From NCBI RefSeq assembly GCF_026339875.1, contig NZ_JAPEPZ010000002.1, forward strand, positions 744,001-808,000: a stretch of DNA of 64,000 nt, in the 5' to 3' direction. The notes beneath the pieces were generated by a model. It made no database searches. It had not been told where the DNA came from and worked only from the letters and a program-made list of their open reading frames with translations. A program made the position numbers and the translations under genes. Of this stretch, positions 1-8,534 are shown piece after piece (position 1 is the first letter of the stretch; every line of letters begins with the position of its first letter). Origin of the DNA: Streptomyces sp. NBC_01571. Its GTDB lineage: Bacteria; Actinomycetota; Actinomycetes; Streptomycetales; Streptomycetaceae.

Positions 1-62
1 CTGGTCTGCCCCGAGCGCACGTCGCTCGCGGAACGTCGTGGCCATCGCGCACACTGTCTGTC

Positions 63-864
63 GTGGACACAAAGATGACCAAGAACGCCGGCGAGCACTG
101 GGTTTGCTCGGTTCTCGCAAGCGCCGGGTGGGGTGCCGCGCTCACCCGCGACGGGCTGGAGCGCACCGACATTCTCGCCGTCCGCGCCGACGGCACCCGC
201 CGCATGATCGAGGTACAGGTGAAAACGGCAAGCCCTATGCCGCGGCCGAACTGGCGCTGCGGGGTCGTGTCCCCGGTCGTGGTGTAGCCGATCACAGTCC
301 GTCGCTTCCGCTTTGGAGCCGTCCGGTACGTGCCGCTGCCAGCCGTCGTGCGATCATCGTTGGTCCCGGCCCGGCGAGCCTCAACAGGGCCTCCGGCGGG
401 GGTGATTCGGGCCGCGACCTGGGGATTCCGTCAGCTTGATCGGCTACACCACTCGGCGGGACGCCATCCGCTGCGGAACCAAGACGCAGCTGCCGTCCCT
501 GAGCGACCGCGAATGGTTCGTGTTCGTCGCTCTGGACCCAACGCCTGGGAGGGCCCCGGCGTCGTACGTCGTCCCGCGCGACCATGTGTGGGCTGCGGCG
601 TGGATGGAGCATCAGGCCTGGCTGACCGAGCTGGGTGTCCCACCTGGCAAGAGGAACACCGGGTTCGATCAGGCCCGCGTGTACGCGCCGACCTGGGAGG
701 GCTACCGCGACGCGTGGGACCTGCTGCAGCAGCCCACGTCGCAGTGCCCAGTTCGGCTGCCACAAGCCTGGAGAGCGTGGGTGGACGACCCGCGCGTCGG
801 CTTGCCGCCAGGACACCTGTGGAGAGATGCCCTGCCCAACTGGAAGGCGGTGGAGGGCTCGTAG
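63..864 (+). pseudogene. Broken nuclease-like (DUF4365-type) protein
   Basis: Two in-phase pieces of what looks like one roughly 180-190 aa protein lie in tandem. The first (63-287, 74 aa) starts MTKNAGEHW after a short lead and contains RTDILAV followed by IEVQVKTAS, the D...ExQxK arrangement of small PD-(D/E)XK-like domains. The second (about 436-864) continues with LSDREWFVFVALD and SYVVPRDHV, which I recall as the C-terminal half of the same streptomycete family. Between them, about 150 bp no longer reads through, so the gene appears frame-broken with extra sequence. The family assignment is from memory of the motif order, and function is unknown. The second half alone could be expressed from a TTG at 436, but this is unlikely. 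Confidence 0.55.
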
Positions 865-1080
865 CTTTCACGGCGGTCCAAGCCCCGGGCAGGGCCCAAC
901 TGCCGGCCGTTTGCGGACACAGCCGCCGCCCAGCAGCGGCCGGCTCTCTCCCTCCCGCGAGGCTGCTTCCCTGTCTGCGCAGCCGCCCGGTCCGGCACTC
1001 CACCACAAACGGCGTTAAGTGGGGGCGACCTTGGATCAGACAGGAGCAGACCGACGGAGTCGGGATGCGACACTCAAGGC

Positions 1081-1503
1081 GTGATGACACCCAGCGAGTT
1101 GCGCGAGGCATACCCGGCGGGCGAGGGTCCGTACGCCTGCCCCTGCTGCAAGCTCCCGACCCTGGAAGCCCGCGTCGAGTGGGAGATCTGCCACGAATGC
1201 GGCTGGGAGGACGACGGTCAGGACGACTTGAACGCCGACGAAGTATGGGGCGGTCCCAACGGATCGGACAGCCTCACCGATGCACGCCTCCGATACGCGC
1301 AGTACGTCGCGGCCGCCAGAGCAAAAGACTCAAGATCGGTGGCAAATGGCGGTCAAGGCAGCTGGTTCGAAGCCTGCCTCGCCTACCGCGCCTCTCGGCA
1401 CCTGCCAGAGCGCTTCGCTGCCTCGCCCACCCCCGTGGTTATGCCGAACACCACCGAGCAGCCCGAGGCCTCAACCAGCGGTGATCTTCACCCCTTGATC
1501 TAG
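1081..1503 (+). CDS. CPCC-type cysteine-rich protein
   Basis: A 140-aa soluble protein. Near the N-terminus it has YACPCCKLPTL and, about 20 residues on, WEICHECGWEDDGQD, giving a four-cysteine CPCC...CxxC knuckle. This is the hallmark of the small CPCC family (Pfam Cysteine-rich CPCC). The following DDLNADEVWGGPNG and SLTDAR also fit that family. The four cysteines probably bind zinc; the cellular role is not known. The start could be GTG 1081 or ATG 1084, both just after AAGG. The gene stands alone, between the broken nuclease-like gene and transposon remnants, and the C-terminal 50 residues are low in motif content. Confidence 0.8.
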   Translation: MMTPSELREAYPAGEGPYACPCCKLPTLEARVEWEICHECGWEDDGQDDLNADEVWGGPNGSDSLTDARLRYAQYVAAARAKDSRSVANGGQGSWFEACLAYRASRHLPERFAASPTPVVMPNTTEQPEASTSGDLHPLI

Positions 1504-1558
1504 CCCTCGGCATAGTCGCGGTCTCGCCATGGGTCGACCTATGCGGATATCCGCATAA

Positions 1559-1733
1559 ATGAACGAGATCAGCCACGTTCCGTTCGACCAGGACGCCGCG
1601 AACTTGTTCTTCCAGCTCCAAGCCTCGCGCTATGAGTCAGCGCTCGGCGATGGCGACCTCGAACCTGCCCTTCCGGCGCTCGGGAGAGACCTTCTGCGGC
1701 GACGTCGTCGCAACCGCGATGCGGCAACGATGA
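1559..1733 (+). pseudogene. IS21-type IstB helper fragment
   Basis: The reading begins with EISHVPFDQDAANLFFQL and ASRYE, a very recognisable stretch of the IS21 helper ATPase IstB near its C-terminus. After ASRYE the frame slips: TSNLPF...GETFCGDVVATAM, the expected continuation, sits in another frame. It therefore is a short, frameshifted relic with neither the Walker motifs nor the rest of the element. No IstA was seen nearby. Confidence 0.6.
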
Positions 1734-1832
1734 AACGCGGGGGTGTTCCTGTCGAACAGCAAGATCGGGCGGGCCAAATTCACCGCCGCCGAACTCGCCG
1801 CCCTCACCGCCCTCGGACTCAACTGGAGCTGA
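1734..1832 (+). pseudogene. Helicase-associated domain C-terminal remnant
   Basis: A short frame ending at 1832 reads GVFLSNSKIGRAKFTAAEL and then AALTALGLNWS before the stop. This resembles the end of streptomycete helicase-associated (HA) repeat proteins, which typically finish with a similar ...L..LG..W. No N-terminal part is present. It abuts the IstB scrap, so both look like debris from past insertion or deletion. The 275 bp after it show no convincing gene. Confidence 0.4.
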
Positions 1833-2108
1833 GGATCGCCGGGTTGGTCGGCGGGGATGCCGTGCGCGGCCTGACAAAGAAAGTTGCCGCGCACGGCGAG
1901 GGGGCGCCGACTGCGTGCCGGGCAAGGTGCCCGCCAGCATCGTGAGCACCGGCAAGGAGACCATGCCACGCTGAGGACGGCATCCGTATGGGCTGTCGCC
2001 TACGCGGCGAGTACGAGGTCGCCTACGCCCTCGGCCAGCATCACTGTCAGTCCCCTCGGCGGCCTCCCCTGAGCCAGCAGGGGGCCAACCGACCTGTCCA
2101 AGCCCTAC

Positions 2109-2561
2109 TCAGTACCACTTCTTCGTGCACGCCCAACTGCCGCCGACGCCATCGTATTGCTCCACGCAGGGGCGGGTGGCGAAGCTAGCGTTCACCATTG
2201 TGGTGTAGGCAGCGTAGTTGGGAGACGCGTTGAACACGTACGGGTTGCTATTTTTGACTTCCAGCTTGCCCCTCCAGTTGGAGATCGCTGCGGTTTCGAA
2301 GCGCGCCCACACGGCGTTGCACTTCTTCGAATAACGCATTTGAACGGCTGGCCCGCCGCCGTCCGACCGGGCTACTGCCCCTCCGGGGGTGACGGCGTCC
2401 CTGTCACAGCCGGTCGTGTGGGGGTTCTTGCCGTTACAGGTCGCTCCCTTGCACGCGGGTGCTGCCGCGGCTTGCGCGAGAGACTCGGCGGGAGCGGTCA
2501 CGCCCAGCGCCAGGACAGCGAGAGTGCCTGCCAGGAGATGCGGAACTCGGTGAGTAGCCAT
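2109..2561 (-). CDS. Secreted DUF2690 (YjfA-like) protein
   Basis: A 150-aa protein starting at ATG 2561 (MATHRVPHLLAGTLAVLAL). This start gives a clean Sec signal peptide with an Ala-rich cleavage region near residues 28-35; an upstream extension of 19 residues seems spurious. The mature part opens with CKGATCNGKNP and GCDRDA, the cysteine pattern of DUF2690 proteins, and has further cysteines at KKC, RPC and WAC consistent with disulfides outside the cell. The role of the family is not established. A G-rich stretch just upstream can serve as ribosome binding site. It is monocistronic. Confidence 0.8.
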   Translation of the reverse strand: MATHRVPHLLAGTLAVLALGVTAPAESLAQAAAAPACKGATCNGKNPHTTGCDRDAVTPGGAVARSDGGGPAVQMRYSKKCNAVWARFETAAISNWRGKLEVKNSNPYVFNASPNYAAYTTMVNASFATRPCVEQYDGVGGSWACTKKWY

Positions 2562-2621
2562 GGAGACCCCTATCGTGCGCTGTGGTGGGGACAGCGCGTC
2601 GCGTTTAAGTTCACGCAATAG

Positions 2622-3035
2622 GTGATAGCCAGCGCGTATGCGCTGTAGACGAGCGCGGGGAAATGATCACCGCAAAGAGTGGACTGTGCCCTGGATAGTG
2701 GCGTGAGGTTGACTTGGCCGACGCTCCGCTCCGGCAACTCTGGGATCGACAGCCCCCGTTCCCGCACGAGTTCGTTCATCAGCCGCACAACGCGAGCATG
2801 GTGTGGGTGTGATCGGCCGCCGTGACCTTCGCGACCCGGCGGTCCCTGCACTCATGATGGCCAGTCCGAGGCGCATACGCTCGTCGTAGCCATCGATGTC
2901 GGGATCGCAGTAAGCGCGGTGCAGGAAAGGCTGTCGGCTGGCGTAGCTGGTCGAGCGGCATGTCCTGATCAGTACTTCGCCGGATCGGCCCGTTGGGACT
3001 GCCACGCTCCGTCGGCGCCGTCTCGCCGAGAACAG
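2622..3035. other. No intact gene; possibly decayed minus-strand gene
   Basis: About 410 bp between two minus-strand genes. Short protein-like stretches occur in three different minus frames in order (DIDGYDERMRLGLAIMSAG, then VAKVTAADHTHTM, then NELVRERGLSIPELPE). This could be a gene decayed by frameshifts, but I cannot name a family. Confidence 0.2.
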
Positions 3036-4091
3036 TCAGCACCAACGGGTGCGGGGGCAGTTCCAGCCGCCTCCATCACCCCCGCCGCCTCCGCCGGACG
3101 AGCTTCCGGGGCTGTCCGGGCTGTCTGGGAAGCCGTTCGGGAACGTACTGTTGCGACTGCGGTCACCTGGGAACGGGTCGCGGTAGTCGGGGTCGCCGTC
3201 GTCGTCCCGGTCGGATAGGTGCGCCTTGTCGTCCTCGCTTCCGCGGGGGTCCGGGCAGCCGTTGTCCGGGTGCGTCAACTCCAGGGTGACCCATGTGTCG
3301 ACGGTGACGTCCGCGCCCTCGACCGGGTCGGTCAGGCACACTCGCCAATTGTCGTATCTGCCTTCGTCGGGCAGCGTGTCGTTGAGGTAGGCCGTGTCAG
3401 CTCGCACGTGTTCCGCGGGTACGACGTCAAGGGCCACGACCTCCTTCCGTGCCGTCTTCCAGGTCTTCCAGGTCAGCTCCGGCATCGTCGGCCACGGGAT
3501 GGCACCGCCATCCGTGTCGGGGCAGGGCGTGCCGGTCTGCACGGCGCCGAAGTCGATCGTCTTCGTCTCCGCCCAGGTCCAGCCGGTCTTCTGGAAGCAG
3601 ACGGTCCAGTTGGACCGCATCCAGATGCTCTTGTCGTCGTCGGACGCATTGTGGTCGCCCACGCCAAACCCGGCGTCCTCGGCCTTGTCCCGGGCCTCGT
3701 CCAGGCGCATGCCCCGGTAGTCCGCGGCTTTCGGCCGAGGCTTGGGGGCCGGTGACGGGTCATCCTGGGCTGCGGAGGGCGACGGCGAGGTCAGGGTACG
3801 GGCCGCCGCGCCCTTCCCGTCTTCCTGGGCCACGGCGTCGGCGCTCCCCTTCTCTGGCGGGTCGGGGAGGACTCCGCCGAGCAGCGCCATGGCACCGATG
3901 GTGGCGGCCACCTTCGCGCCCTTCTGCCAGGAGCTGTTCTTCCACACCAGGACTATCGCCGCGATCAACGCTAGGAAACCCAGGTACTGATTGAGTAGAC
4001 CGAGCAGGGGGACGGCGAGTACGAAGCCGATGCGGGCCGGTGTGCTCAGCCACCAGCGGGTGCCGGGAGGGGGAGCGGGCGAGTGGTTCAT
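3036..4091 (-). CDS. Membrane-anchored PASTA-like protein with Gly-rich tail
   Basis: A 351-aa protein starting at ATG 4091 (MNHSPAPPPGTRWW). Two adjacent hydrophobic segments at about residues 15-50 and another near 60-75 make an N-terminal membrane anchor. A Pro/Ser/Lys-rich linker follows. Around residues 125-145 the sequence YRGMRLDEARDKAEDAGFGV resembles a PASTA repeat (ligand or cell-wall binding). Two tryptophan-rich stretches with paired cysteines follow, suggesting a second and third degenerate PASTA-like unit. Near the C-terminus an Asp-rich DRDDDGDPDYRDP precedes a Ser/Gly-rich tail ending CPRTRWC. Probable surface-exposed protein; partner unknown. A longer in-frame start at 4394 lacks support. 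Confidence 0.65.
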   Translation of the reverse strand: MNHSPAPPPGTRWWLSTPARIGFVLAVPLLGLLNQYLGFLALIAAIVLVWKNSSWQKGAKVAATIGAMALLGGVLPDPPEKGSADAVAQEDGKGAAARTLTSPSPSAAQDDPSPAPKPRPKAADYRGMRLDEARDKAEDAGFGVGDHNASDDDKSIWMRSNWTVCFQKTGWTWAETKTIDFGAVQTGTPCPDTDGGAIPWPTMPELTWKTWKTARKEVVALDVVPAEHVRADTAYLNDTLPDEGRYDNWRVCLTDPVEGADVTVDTWVTLELTHPDNGCPDPRGSEDDKAHLSDRDDDGDPDYRDPFPGDRSRNSTFPNGFPDSPDSPGSSSGGGGGGDGGGWNCPRTRWC

Positions 4092-4424
4092 GGGTGGTGT
4101 CTTCTCTGAATCCGGATCAGGTGAGTGACGGGCCCGCCGAGGCCGCTTCCGGGCATCTGTCGAGCGTCGGCATCCTACAGACCTCAGCTCACTGCGCAGC
4201 GCAAACAACCAGCTCAGTCCGCGTGCCACCTGTCGCCAGCTCACTCCCACGCGCCAGAACACGCCGCCCGACTGGACCCGACCGGTCATCATCGGGTTCC
4301 CGCGGGCAGCCGCGTCGTGATGCGGCAGCCGTCGGAGTTTCGTCCGTCTGGCGGCGAAGCGTGAGGGTCCGCGCTGCCGAATCCACTGGTTCAACGAGAT
4401 TGGTCTGGTCTGCTTGGACCCTCA
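4092..4424. other. Intergenic, no gene seen
   Basis: About 330 bp between a minus-strand membrane-protein gene and a transposase relic. No convincing coding pattern or repeat was noticed. It should contain the promoter of the membrane-protein gene and the left end of the IS630-type remnant. Confidence 0.3.
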
Positions 4425-5167
4425 GTGGGCGGGAAGGCCGTCCCCGACCTCAGTCCTGCCGACGAGGACTTCGTCGTTCAGACGGCCATCACCCGCCCGA
4501 CCAAGCTCGGGCAGCCTTTTACCCGCTGGTCACTCCGCAAACTCGCCGCCTATCCGTGCCGCGTACACCGCCGTGTGATCCGGACCGGCCACGACGCGTT
4601 ACGGTGCCTGCTCGCCCGCTGCGGCGTCATCCGCCCCACCACTGGAGCCGGCTGGGCCCGCGCCGGCCACCCCGAACGCCATTCCGCGACCTACCACCGC
4701 ACCAACGGCGTCCGATACTTCCACGGCTGCTACCCCGTCGGCGACGACACCCTGTGGGGCGTCAACTGCAGGAGGGGGGCGCTGTAAACACCCTGGCCGC
4801 CCTGAAGTCGATCCGCGCGGCCCGCCCGGACGGTGCCCCGATCTACGTCATCCTGGACGACCTCTCCGCTCACAAGGGCGGGACCATCCGGAGCTGGGCA
4901 AAGAAGAACCGGGGCGAGCTGTGCTTTACCCCGACGTACGCGTCCTGGGCCAACCCGATCGAGGCCTATTTCGGACCATTGCGGCAGTTCACCATCGCCA
5001 ACTCCGACCACCGCAACCACACCGCACAGACCCGAGCCCTCCACGCCTACCTCCGCCGGCGGAACGCGAACCCCGCCACCCCGACGTGCTAGCCGTCCAA
5101 CGCCGCGAACGCGCCCGTATCCGCGACGAGAAGGGCCTCCGCTGGGGCGGCCGTAGCCAGGCAGCCG
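4425..5167 (+). pseudogene. IS630-family transposase, deleted and frameshifted
   Basis: The first frame (4425-4787) has FTRWSLRKLAAY, then RVIRTGHDALRCLLARCGV, then jumps to TYHRTNGVRYFHGCYPVGDD. The segment that should carry the first catalytic Asp is missing, so there is an internal deletion. Near 4780 the frame shifts; the next (to 5092) reads NTLAALKSIRAARPDGAPIY, VILDDLSAHKG and TPTYASWANPIEAYFGPLRQ, the IS630 DDE region with the second Asp and the Glu. Near 5080 a second frameshift moves the tail (RHPDVLAVQRRERARIRDEK) to another frame, ending around 5167. At least three lesions, so non-functional. Terminal inverted repeats were not located. Confidence 0.8.
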
Positions 5168-5216
5168 CTGCTGAACTGCCCGTCCTCCCTGGCGGCCACG
5201 CACTACGGTGGGATAC

Positions 5217-5999
5217 ATGTCCGAGCTCTCCGTGCGGGATTTCTACGACGATTTGGCCCCCGACTACCACTTGATGTTCCGGGACTGGGACGCGAGCATG
5301 GCCTACCAGGCCGAGGTATTGGGCGGGCTCCTCCGCCAATCTCTCGGCGCGGGATCGCACAGCGTCCTGGACTGCTCGTGCGGGATCGGCACCCAGGCCA
5401 TCGGCCTGGCCCTGGCCGGGCACCAGGTCATCGGCAGCGACCTGAGCCCGGTCGCCGCCGCGCGCGCCGCCACCGAGGCGGCGGCGCGGGGCAGCCGGCT
5501 TCCGGCCGCTGCGGCCGACATGCGCCAACTGCCTTTCAAGGAGGCGTCATTCGACGTCGTCCTCTGCGCGGACAACTCGCTCCCGCATCTGCTCTCCGGG
5601 AAAGATCTCCGGGCGGCACTCCTCGGCATGAGACGGGTACTCCGAGACGACGGACTGTTGGTGATCACTGTCCGGGCCTATGACGAGACGCGCCAGACCA
5701 GACCCACGGCGGCACCTCCCCAGGTCACGGAAACACGCGACGGCCGAGCGATCACCTTCCAGCTGTGGCACTGGTACGAAGACGGCGAACGCTACGATCT
5801 GGAGCACTTCCAGCTCATCCCCGCGGAGAACACCTGGCATGTTCGAGTGCGCCGGAGCACCTCCTGGGCGCTGACGACGCCGCAGGTGACAGAGTTCGTG
5901 GCTGAAGCCGGCTTCACCAACATCACCTGGCACAGTCCGGCCTCCAGCGGGTACTACCAGCCCGTGCTCACCGCACAGCGCGCTCCCTCAGCGCGGTAG
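5217..5999 (+). CDS. Class I SAM-dependent methyltransferase
   Basis: A 260-aa soluble enzyme starting at ATG 5217 (MSELSVRDFYDDLAPDYHLM). Motif I is VLDCSCGIGTQAIGLAL (about residues 50-66), followed by an acidic end of strand 2 (VIGSDLSP) and a motif IV-like DVVLCADNSLPHL, all typical of the Rossmann methyltransferase fold. RRVLRDDGLLVITVR matches the post-motif strand seen in UbiE/Methyltransf_11/25 families. The N-terminal YDDLAPDYHLMF is common in small-molecule methyltransferases. Substrate cannot be told. It follows the IS630 relic and has no operon partner. A GTG at 5208 is an alternative start. Confidence 0.8.
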   Translation: MSELSVRDFYDDLAPDYHLMFRDWDASMAYQAEVLGGLLRQSLGAGSHSVLDCSCGIGTQAIGLALAGHQVIGSDLSPVAAARAATEAAARGSRLPAAAADMRQLPFKEASFDVVLCADNSLPHLLSGKDLRAALLGMRRVLRDDGLLVITVRAYDETRQTRPTAAPPQVTETRDGRAITFQLWHWYEDGERYDLEHFQLIPAENTWHVRVRRSTSWALTTPQVTEFVAEAGFTNITWHSPASSGYYQPVLTAQRAPSAR

Positions 6000-6720
6000 T
6001 CCAGACCTCGGTCCCGCCCTGCCTGGCTTTCCGTTCATCCATGGCAAACCGGTGAACGTCGCCGGGCATGGCACTAGCGTGATCTGGATTACCCACCGGG
6101 GGCGGCGGATTCGGGTGCGGAGTGGGGAGGAACATCGTGCGAAGTCTTGCCAGCTGGCCGATGCGGAGCGGCCGGTGGGCGGTGTGCGAATCCCGGCCGG
6201 TGCCGAGCCGCGAACGGGCATGAGGTCGAAGAACTCCGTCGCCTGCTCCAGTGTCAGCGGCGACAGCAGAGCCGGGGAGTCGTCGCCGACATGCCGACAG
6301 GCGTTGAACTCGTCGACTGGGCAGACGAGTCGGACCCTGAACTCGCCTCGATCCCGACTGCCTTGCGGGCCTACAGGAACCGGTGGAAGTCCTTGAAGAT
6401 CTGCGCATACCCGCGCGGGGTGAACGTCGCCCGCCCCTTCACCGTCAGGTCACAGACCATGCAGACCCGACGGGAGCGCGTCGCCGGTTTCGTTGGTCTT
6501 CCGCCCCATCACTCTGACGCTGTGCACGGCGGGGACGGGGCATTGCGCGCCGTCGAGTCCGCGCCGGCCATCCGTGCGTCCATGGGCGCTTTCCCCATCC
6601 CGGCCGCTTCCCGCAACCCCGACAGGTGGAACAGGTATGCAAACGAGTCCTGTTCGCTCCGTAGTCACGTTGTCAGTGCCTGATGCGAGGATCCGGACGA
6701 CCTTACGCAAGGAGATCAGC
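6000..6720. other. Long intergenic stretch with a possible gene relic
   Basis: About 720 bp with no complete gene. On the minus strand, 6371-6460 reads VCDLTVKGRATFTPRGYAQI then FKDFHRFL and stop, which looks like a real C-terminus, but an in-frame stop lies about 20 codons upstream of that region. I do not recognise it. A purine-rich AAGGAG just before 6721 is the ribosome binding site of the next gene. Confidence 0.3.
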
Positions 6721-7067
6721 ATGGGCACCTGGGACATCGGTCTCTTCTGCTTCGACACAGCTGCGGACTTCGCCAACGCTCTCGACGACGCCGGGCCCGA
6801 GGCATGTGGAGCTCTGATCCGAGGCGTCCTCGTCCGGACGGTCGGCGCCACGGGCTATCTCAGGGAAGCGGACGAGGTGGTGGCCGCCGCCGCACTCATC
6901 GCGGCGCAATGCCCGGGAGGCCAACCTGTCGTCGACACGCCCTACGGCCCGGAAACGCCTATGCCGGGTTCCCTTCCGACCTTCGGACGCTCGCTGACGA
7001 AGCCCTCGCCCGCATCTCCAGCGACGAAGCTGGGCCGGCCTCGAAGTGGGTCGATCCGGAGGACTGA
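6721..7067 (+). pseudogene. DUF4259 family protein, single frameshift
   Basis: Starts at ATG 6721 behind a good AAGGAG site with MGTWDIGLFCFDTAADFANA, the opening of DUF4259 proteins (usually MGTWxxGPFDNDxAADF). The frame stays in register to DTPYGPETPMP near residue 80; one base appears lost around 6968, and the expected end (PSDLRTLADEALARISSDEA ... SNWVDPED-like) is read in the +1-shifted frame, stopping at 7067. With that base restored the protein would be about 115 aa. Also the usual FDNDTA is FCFDTA here, suggesting relaxed constraint. A sequencing error is the other explanation. Confidence 0.7.
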
Positions 7068-7306
7068 AGCGTCACTCCGCACGGAAGGTGAGCCAGAGCC
7101 CGAGAACGGACTGCATATGGTCACGACTTCGAGAGGCGTTCAGCCAGGCCGCAGCCCTGCCTCCCGACTGCTCACCAACCGGCCGTTATCAAAACCACAG
7201 GTGCTGGCACATCCACGTCGAAAAATCAATACCGACCAACCGATACAGCTCAACAGGTCTACGCGGGCGGGTGTCCAGAAGAGAGGGGCGGGTCGGTAAG
7301 CCCGCG

Positions 7307-7540
7307 ATGTCCGGAGGCGATGCTGTCGCCTTCGCCTTTTCCCACGAAGATTTGCCGCCCGGGTACCGTGTCTGGGATCTTGTCCGGAGCGGCGAGCTCG
7401 AGCAACGCGCTCGGCCGCCGGCACCACTCGCCCCGGCCCCAACTCAGGCCTGCTGGTGGCGCCGTGGCCGAGCCAGGAGCATCGGATCCAGCGGATCTTC
7501 GGACTGTCCGTGGCCATACCATGAAGGAGAAATAGCGTGA
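7307..7540 (+). CDS. Small hypothetical protein coupled to next gene
   Basis: A possible 77-aa protein (MSGGDAVAFAFSHEDLPPGY...). I do not recognise it. The only argument for it being real is context: its TGA stop overlaps the GTG start of the next gene in a GTGA arrangement at 7537-7540, which is typical of translational coupling. Its own upstream ribosome binding site is weak, and the C-terminal half is rich in Ala, Pro and Arg, as expected from random high-GC reading. The start could also lie further upstream in the same open frame. Confidence 0.3.
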   Translation: MSGGDAVAFAFSHEDLPPGYRVWDLVRSGELEQRARPPAPLAPAPTQACWWRRGRARSIGSSGSSDCPWPYHEGEIA

Positions 7541-8139
7541 ACACCGAAAAGGTTACAGCTCGACGTCTTACGAGCGAGGAGGTTTCAGAATTGGGCCTCC
7601 AGGAGGAGATTTTTGTCTCGGCAGAGCTGGACGACCTCCTTTCTCTCGACTGCTTCGCCCCGGCTTTCCTCACGAAGCCGGGAAAATATTTCGATGGAGG
7701 ATCCTTCATCGCAAGGACAATTTTCGGCAAGGAAATTCATGTTCTTCCGGACAATGCCGAAGAGCGCGGCATCTGGGTTGCCGACGAAGTCGGGGAAGAA
7801 ATCGAGGTTCTCCAGAGTGCCGGCGTCCTCCTGAACCTCGCGCTCTTCGTGCCCAACGGGAACAAGGAATCTCTGGAGTCGCTCTACACCGCCGCGAGGG
7901 AAGCGTTCGGCGCGGGCATCGTCCAGCGCTGGAACGAGGAAGTCGTCGCGGTGCCGGACGTCAAGGTCGACCTGTTCGAAGAGCCGGCCCGCGGTCGGAA
8001 GAGCACGAGCGGCCAGAACCGCGACCGCCGCGCCCTGGACATCTACCCCACCCGAGTGCGGTTCATGGAGCCCAGCACCGGCTGGAAGTTCATCGTCGAA
8101 CCGCACCACGAGCCCATCGACGACACACCGACGATCTGA
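7537..8139 (+). CDS. Hypothetical acidic 200-aa protein
   Basis: Starts at GTG 7537 preceded by AAGGAG with suitable spacing. The 200-aa product is soluble and acidic and has no signal peptide or membrane segment. Its first 120 residues look like a compact folded domain (LQEEIFVSAELDDLLSL, FDGGSFIARTIFGKEIHVLP, LQSAGVLLNLALFVPNGNKE). Residues about 150-165 are a basic, probably disordered linker (ARGRKSTSGQNRDRR), followed by a short strand-like end. The base composition of its first third is less GC-rich than that of its neighbours (for example AAAATATTT near 7683), hinting at transfer. No family is recognised. A strong terminator follows, so it is not co-transcribed with the histone-like gene. 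Confidence 0.65.
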   Translation: MNTEKVTARRLTSEEVSELGLQEEIFVSAELDDLLSLDCFAPAFLTKPGKYFDGGSFIARTIFGKEIHVLPDNAEERGIWVADEVGEEIEVLQSAGVLLNLALFVPNGNKESLESLYTAAREAFGAGIVQRWNEEVVAVPDVKVDLFEEPARGRKSTSGQNRDRRALDIYPTRVRFMEPSTGWKFIVEPHHEPIDDTPTI

Positions 8140-8228
8140 GCCGACAGCCGCCCGCAGTACGCACGCCGACGGCTGCTATTTGTCACCGCCCGACTTCAGG
8201 CACACAGCCTGACCCGATCGGGACGAGA

Positions 8229-8263
8229 CGGGGCGGGGCGCTGGTGCCGGGCGCCCCGCCCCG
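8229..8263 (+). terminator. GC-rich hairpin terminator
   Basis: A 13-bp perfect stem (CGGGGCGGGGCGC pairing with its complement) around a 9-nt loop, 90 bp after the stop of the 200-aa gene. No U-tract follows, as usual for streptomycete terminators. Confidence 0.6.
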
Positions 8264-8357
8264 CGCGACCCGCACAGGTTGCGGAGCTTTTTCGCGTATG
8301 CGCCGATCAGGCGCGCCGGCCTCGTGCGGGAGCAGGGCGCGCCGGGCGAAACCGCCC

Positions 8358-8439
8358 GGATCTCGCGCCGGGGATGGTCCCATCGTGTACGCGGCGCAGA
8401 CCTGGGGGGCCTGCTCCCCGCACGCGCGGGGATGGTCCC
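8358..8439 (+). CRISPR. Remnant of a type I-E CRISPR array
   Basis: Positions 8411-8439 read CTGCTCCCCGCACGCGCGGG then GATGGTCCC, a 29-nt unit that is a near copy of the actinobacterial I-E repeat (canonical GTGCTCCCCGCGCACGCGGGG followed by ATGGTCCC, quoted from memory). A second, degraded unit ends at 8381 with CGCGCCGGGGATGGTCCC. The 29 nt between them would be one spacer, slightly shorter than the usual 32-33. No other repeat follows at the right distance and no cas gene is present in the window, so this is at most a two-repeat relic or an orphan mini-array. Confidence 0.55.
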
Positions 8440-8534
8440 TGGCAGTCCTCTGATCTTTCTCCGTCTCATACCTGCTCCCACCTTGACCGGGTGTCACTTC
8501 GACGCAGGATGGGAGAGGAGAGCGGGTCTGCCTG

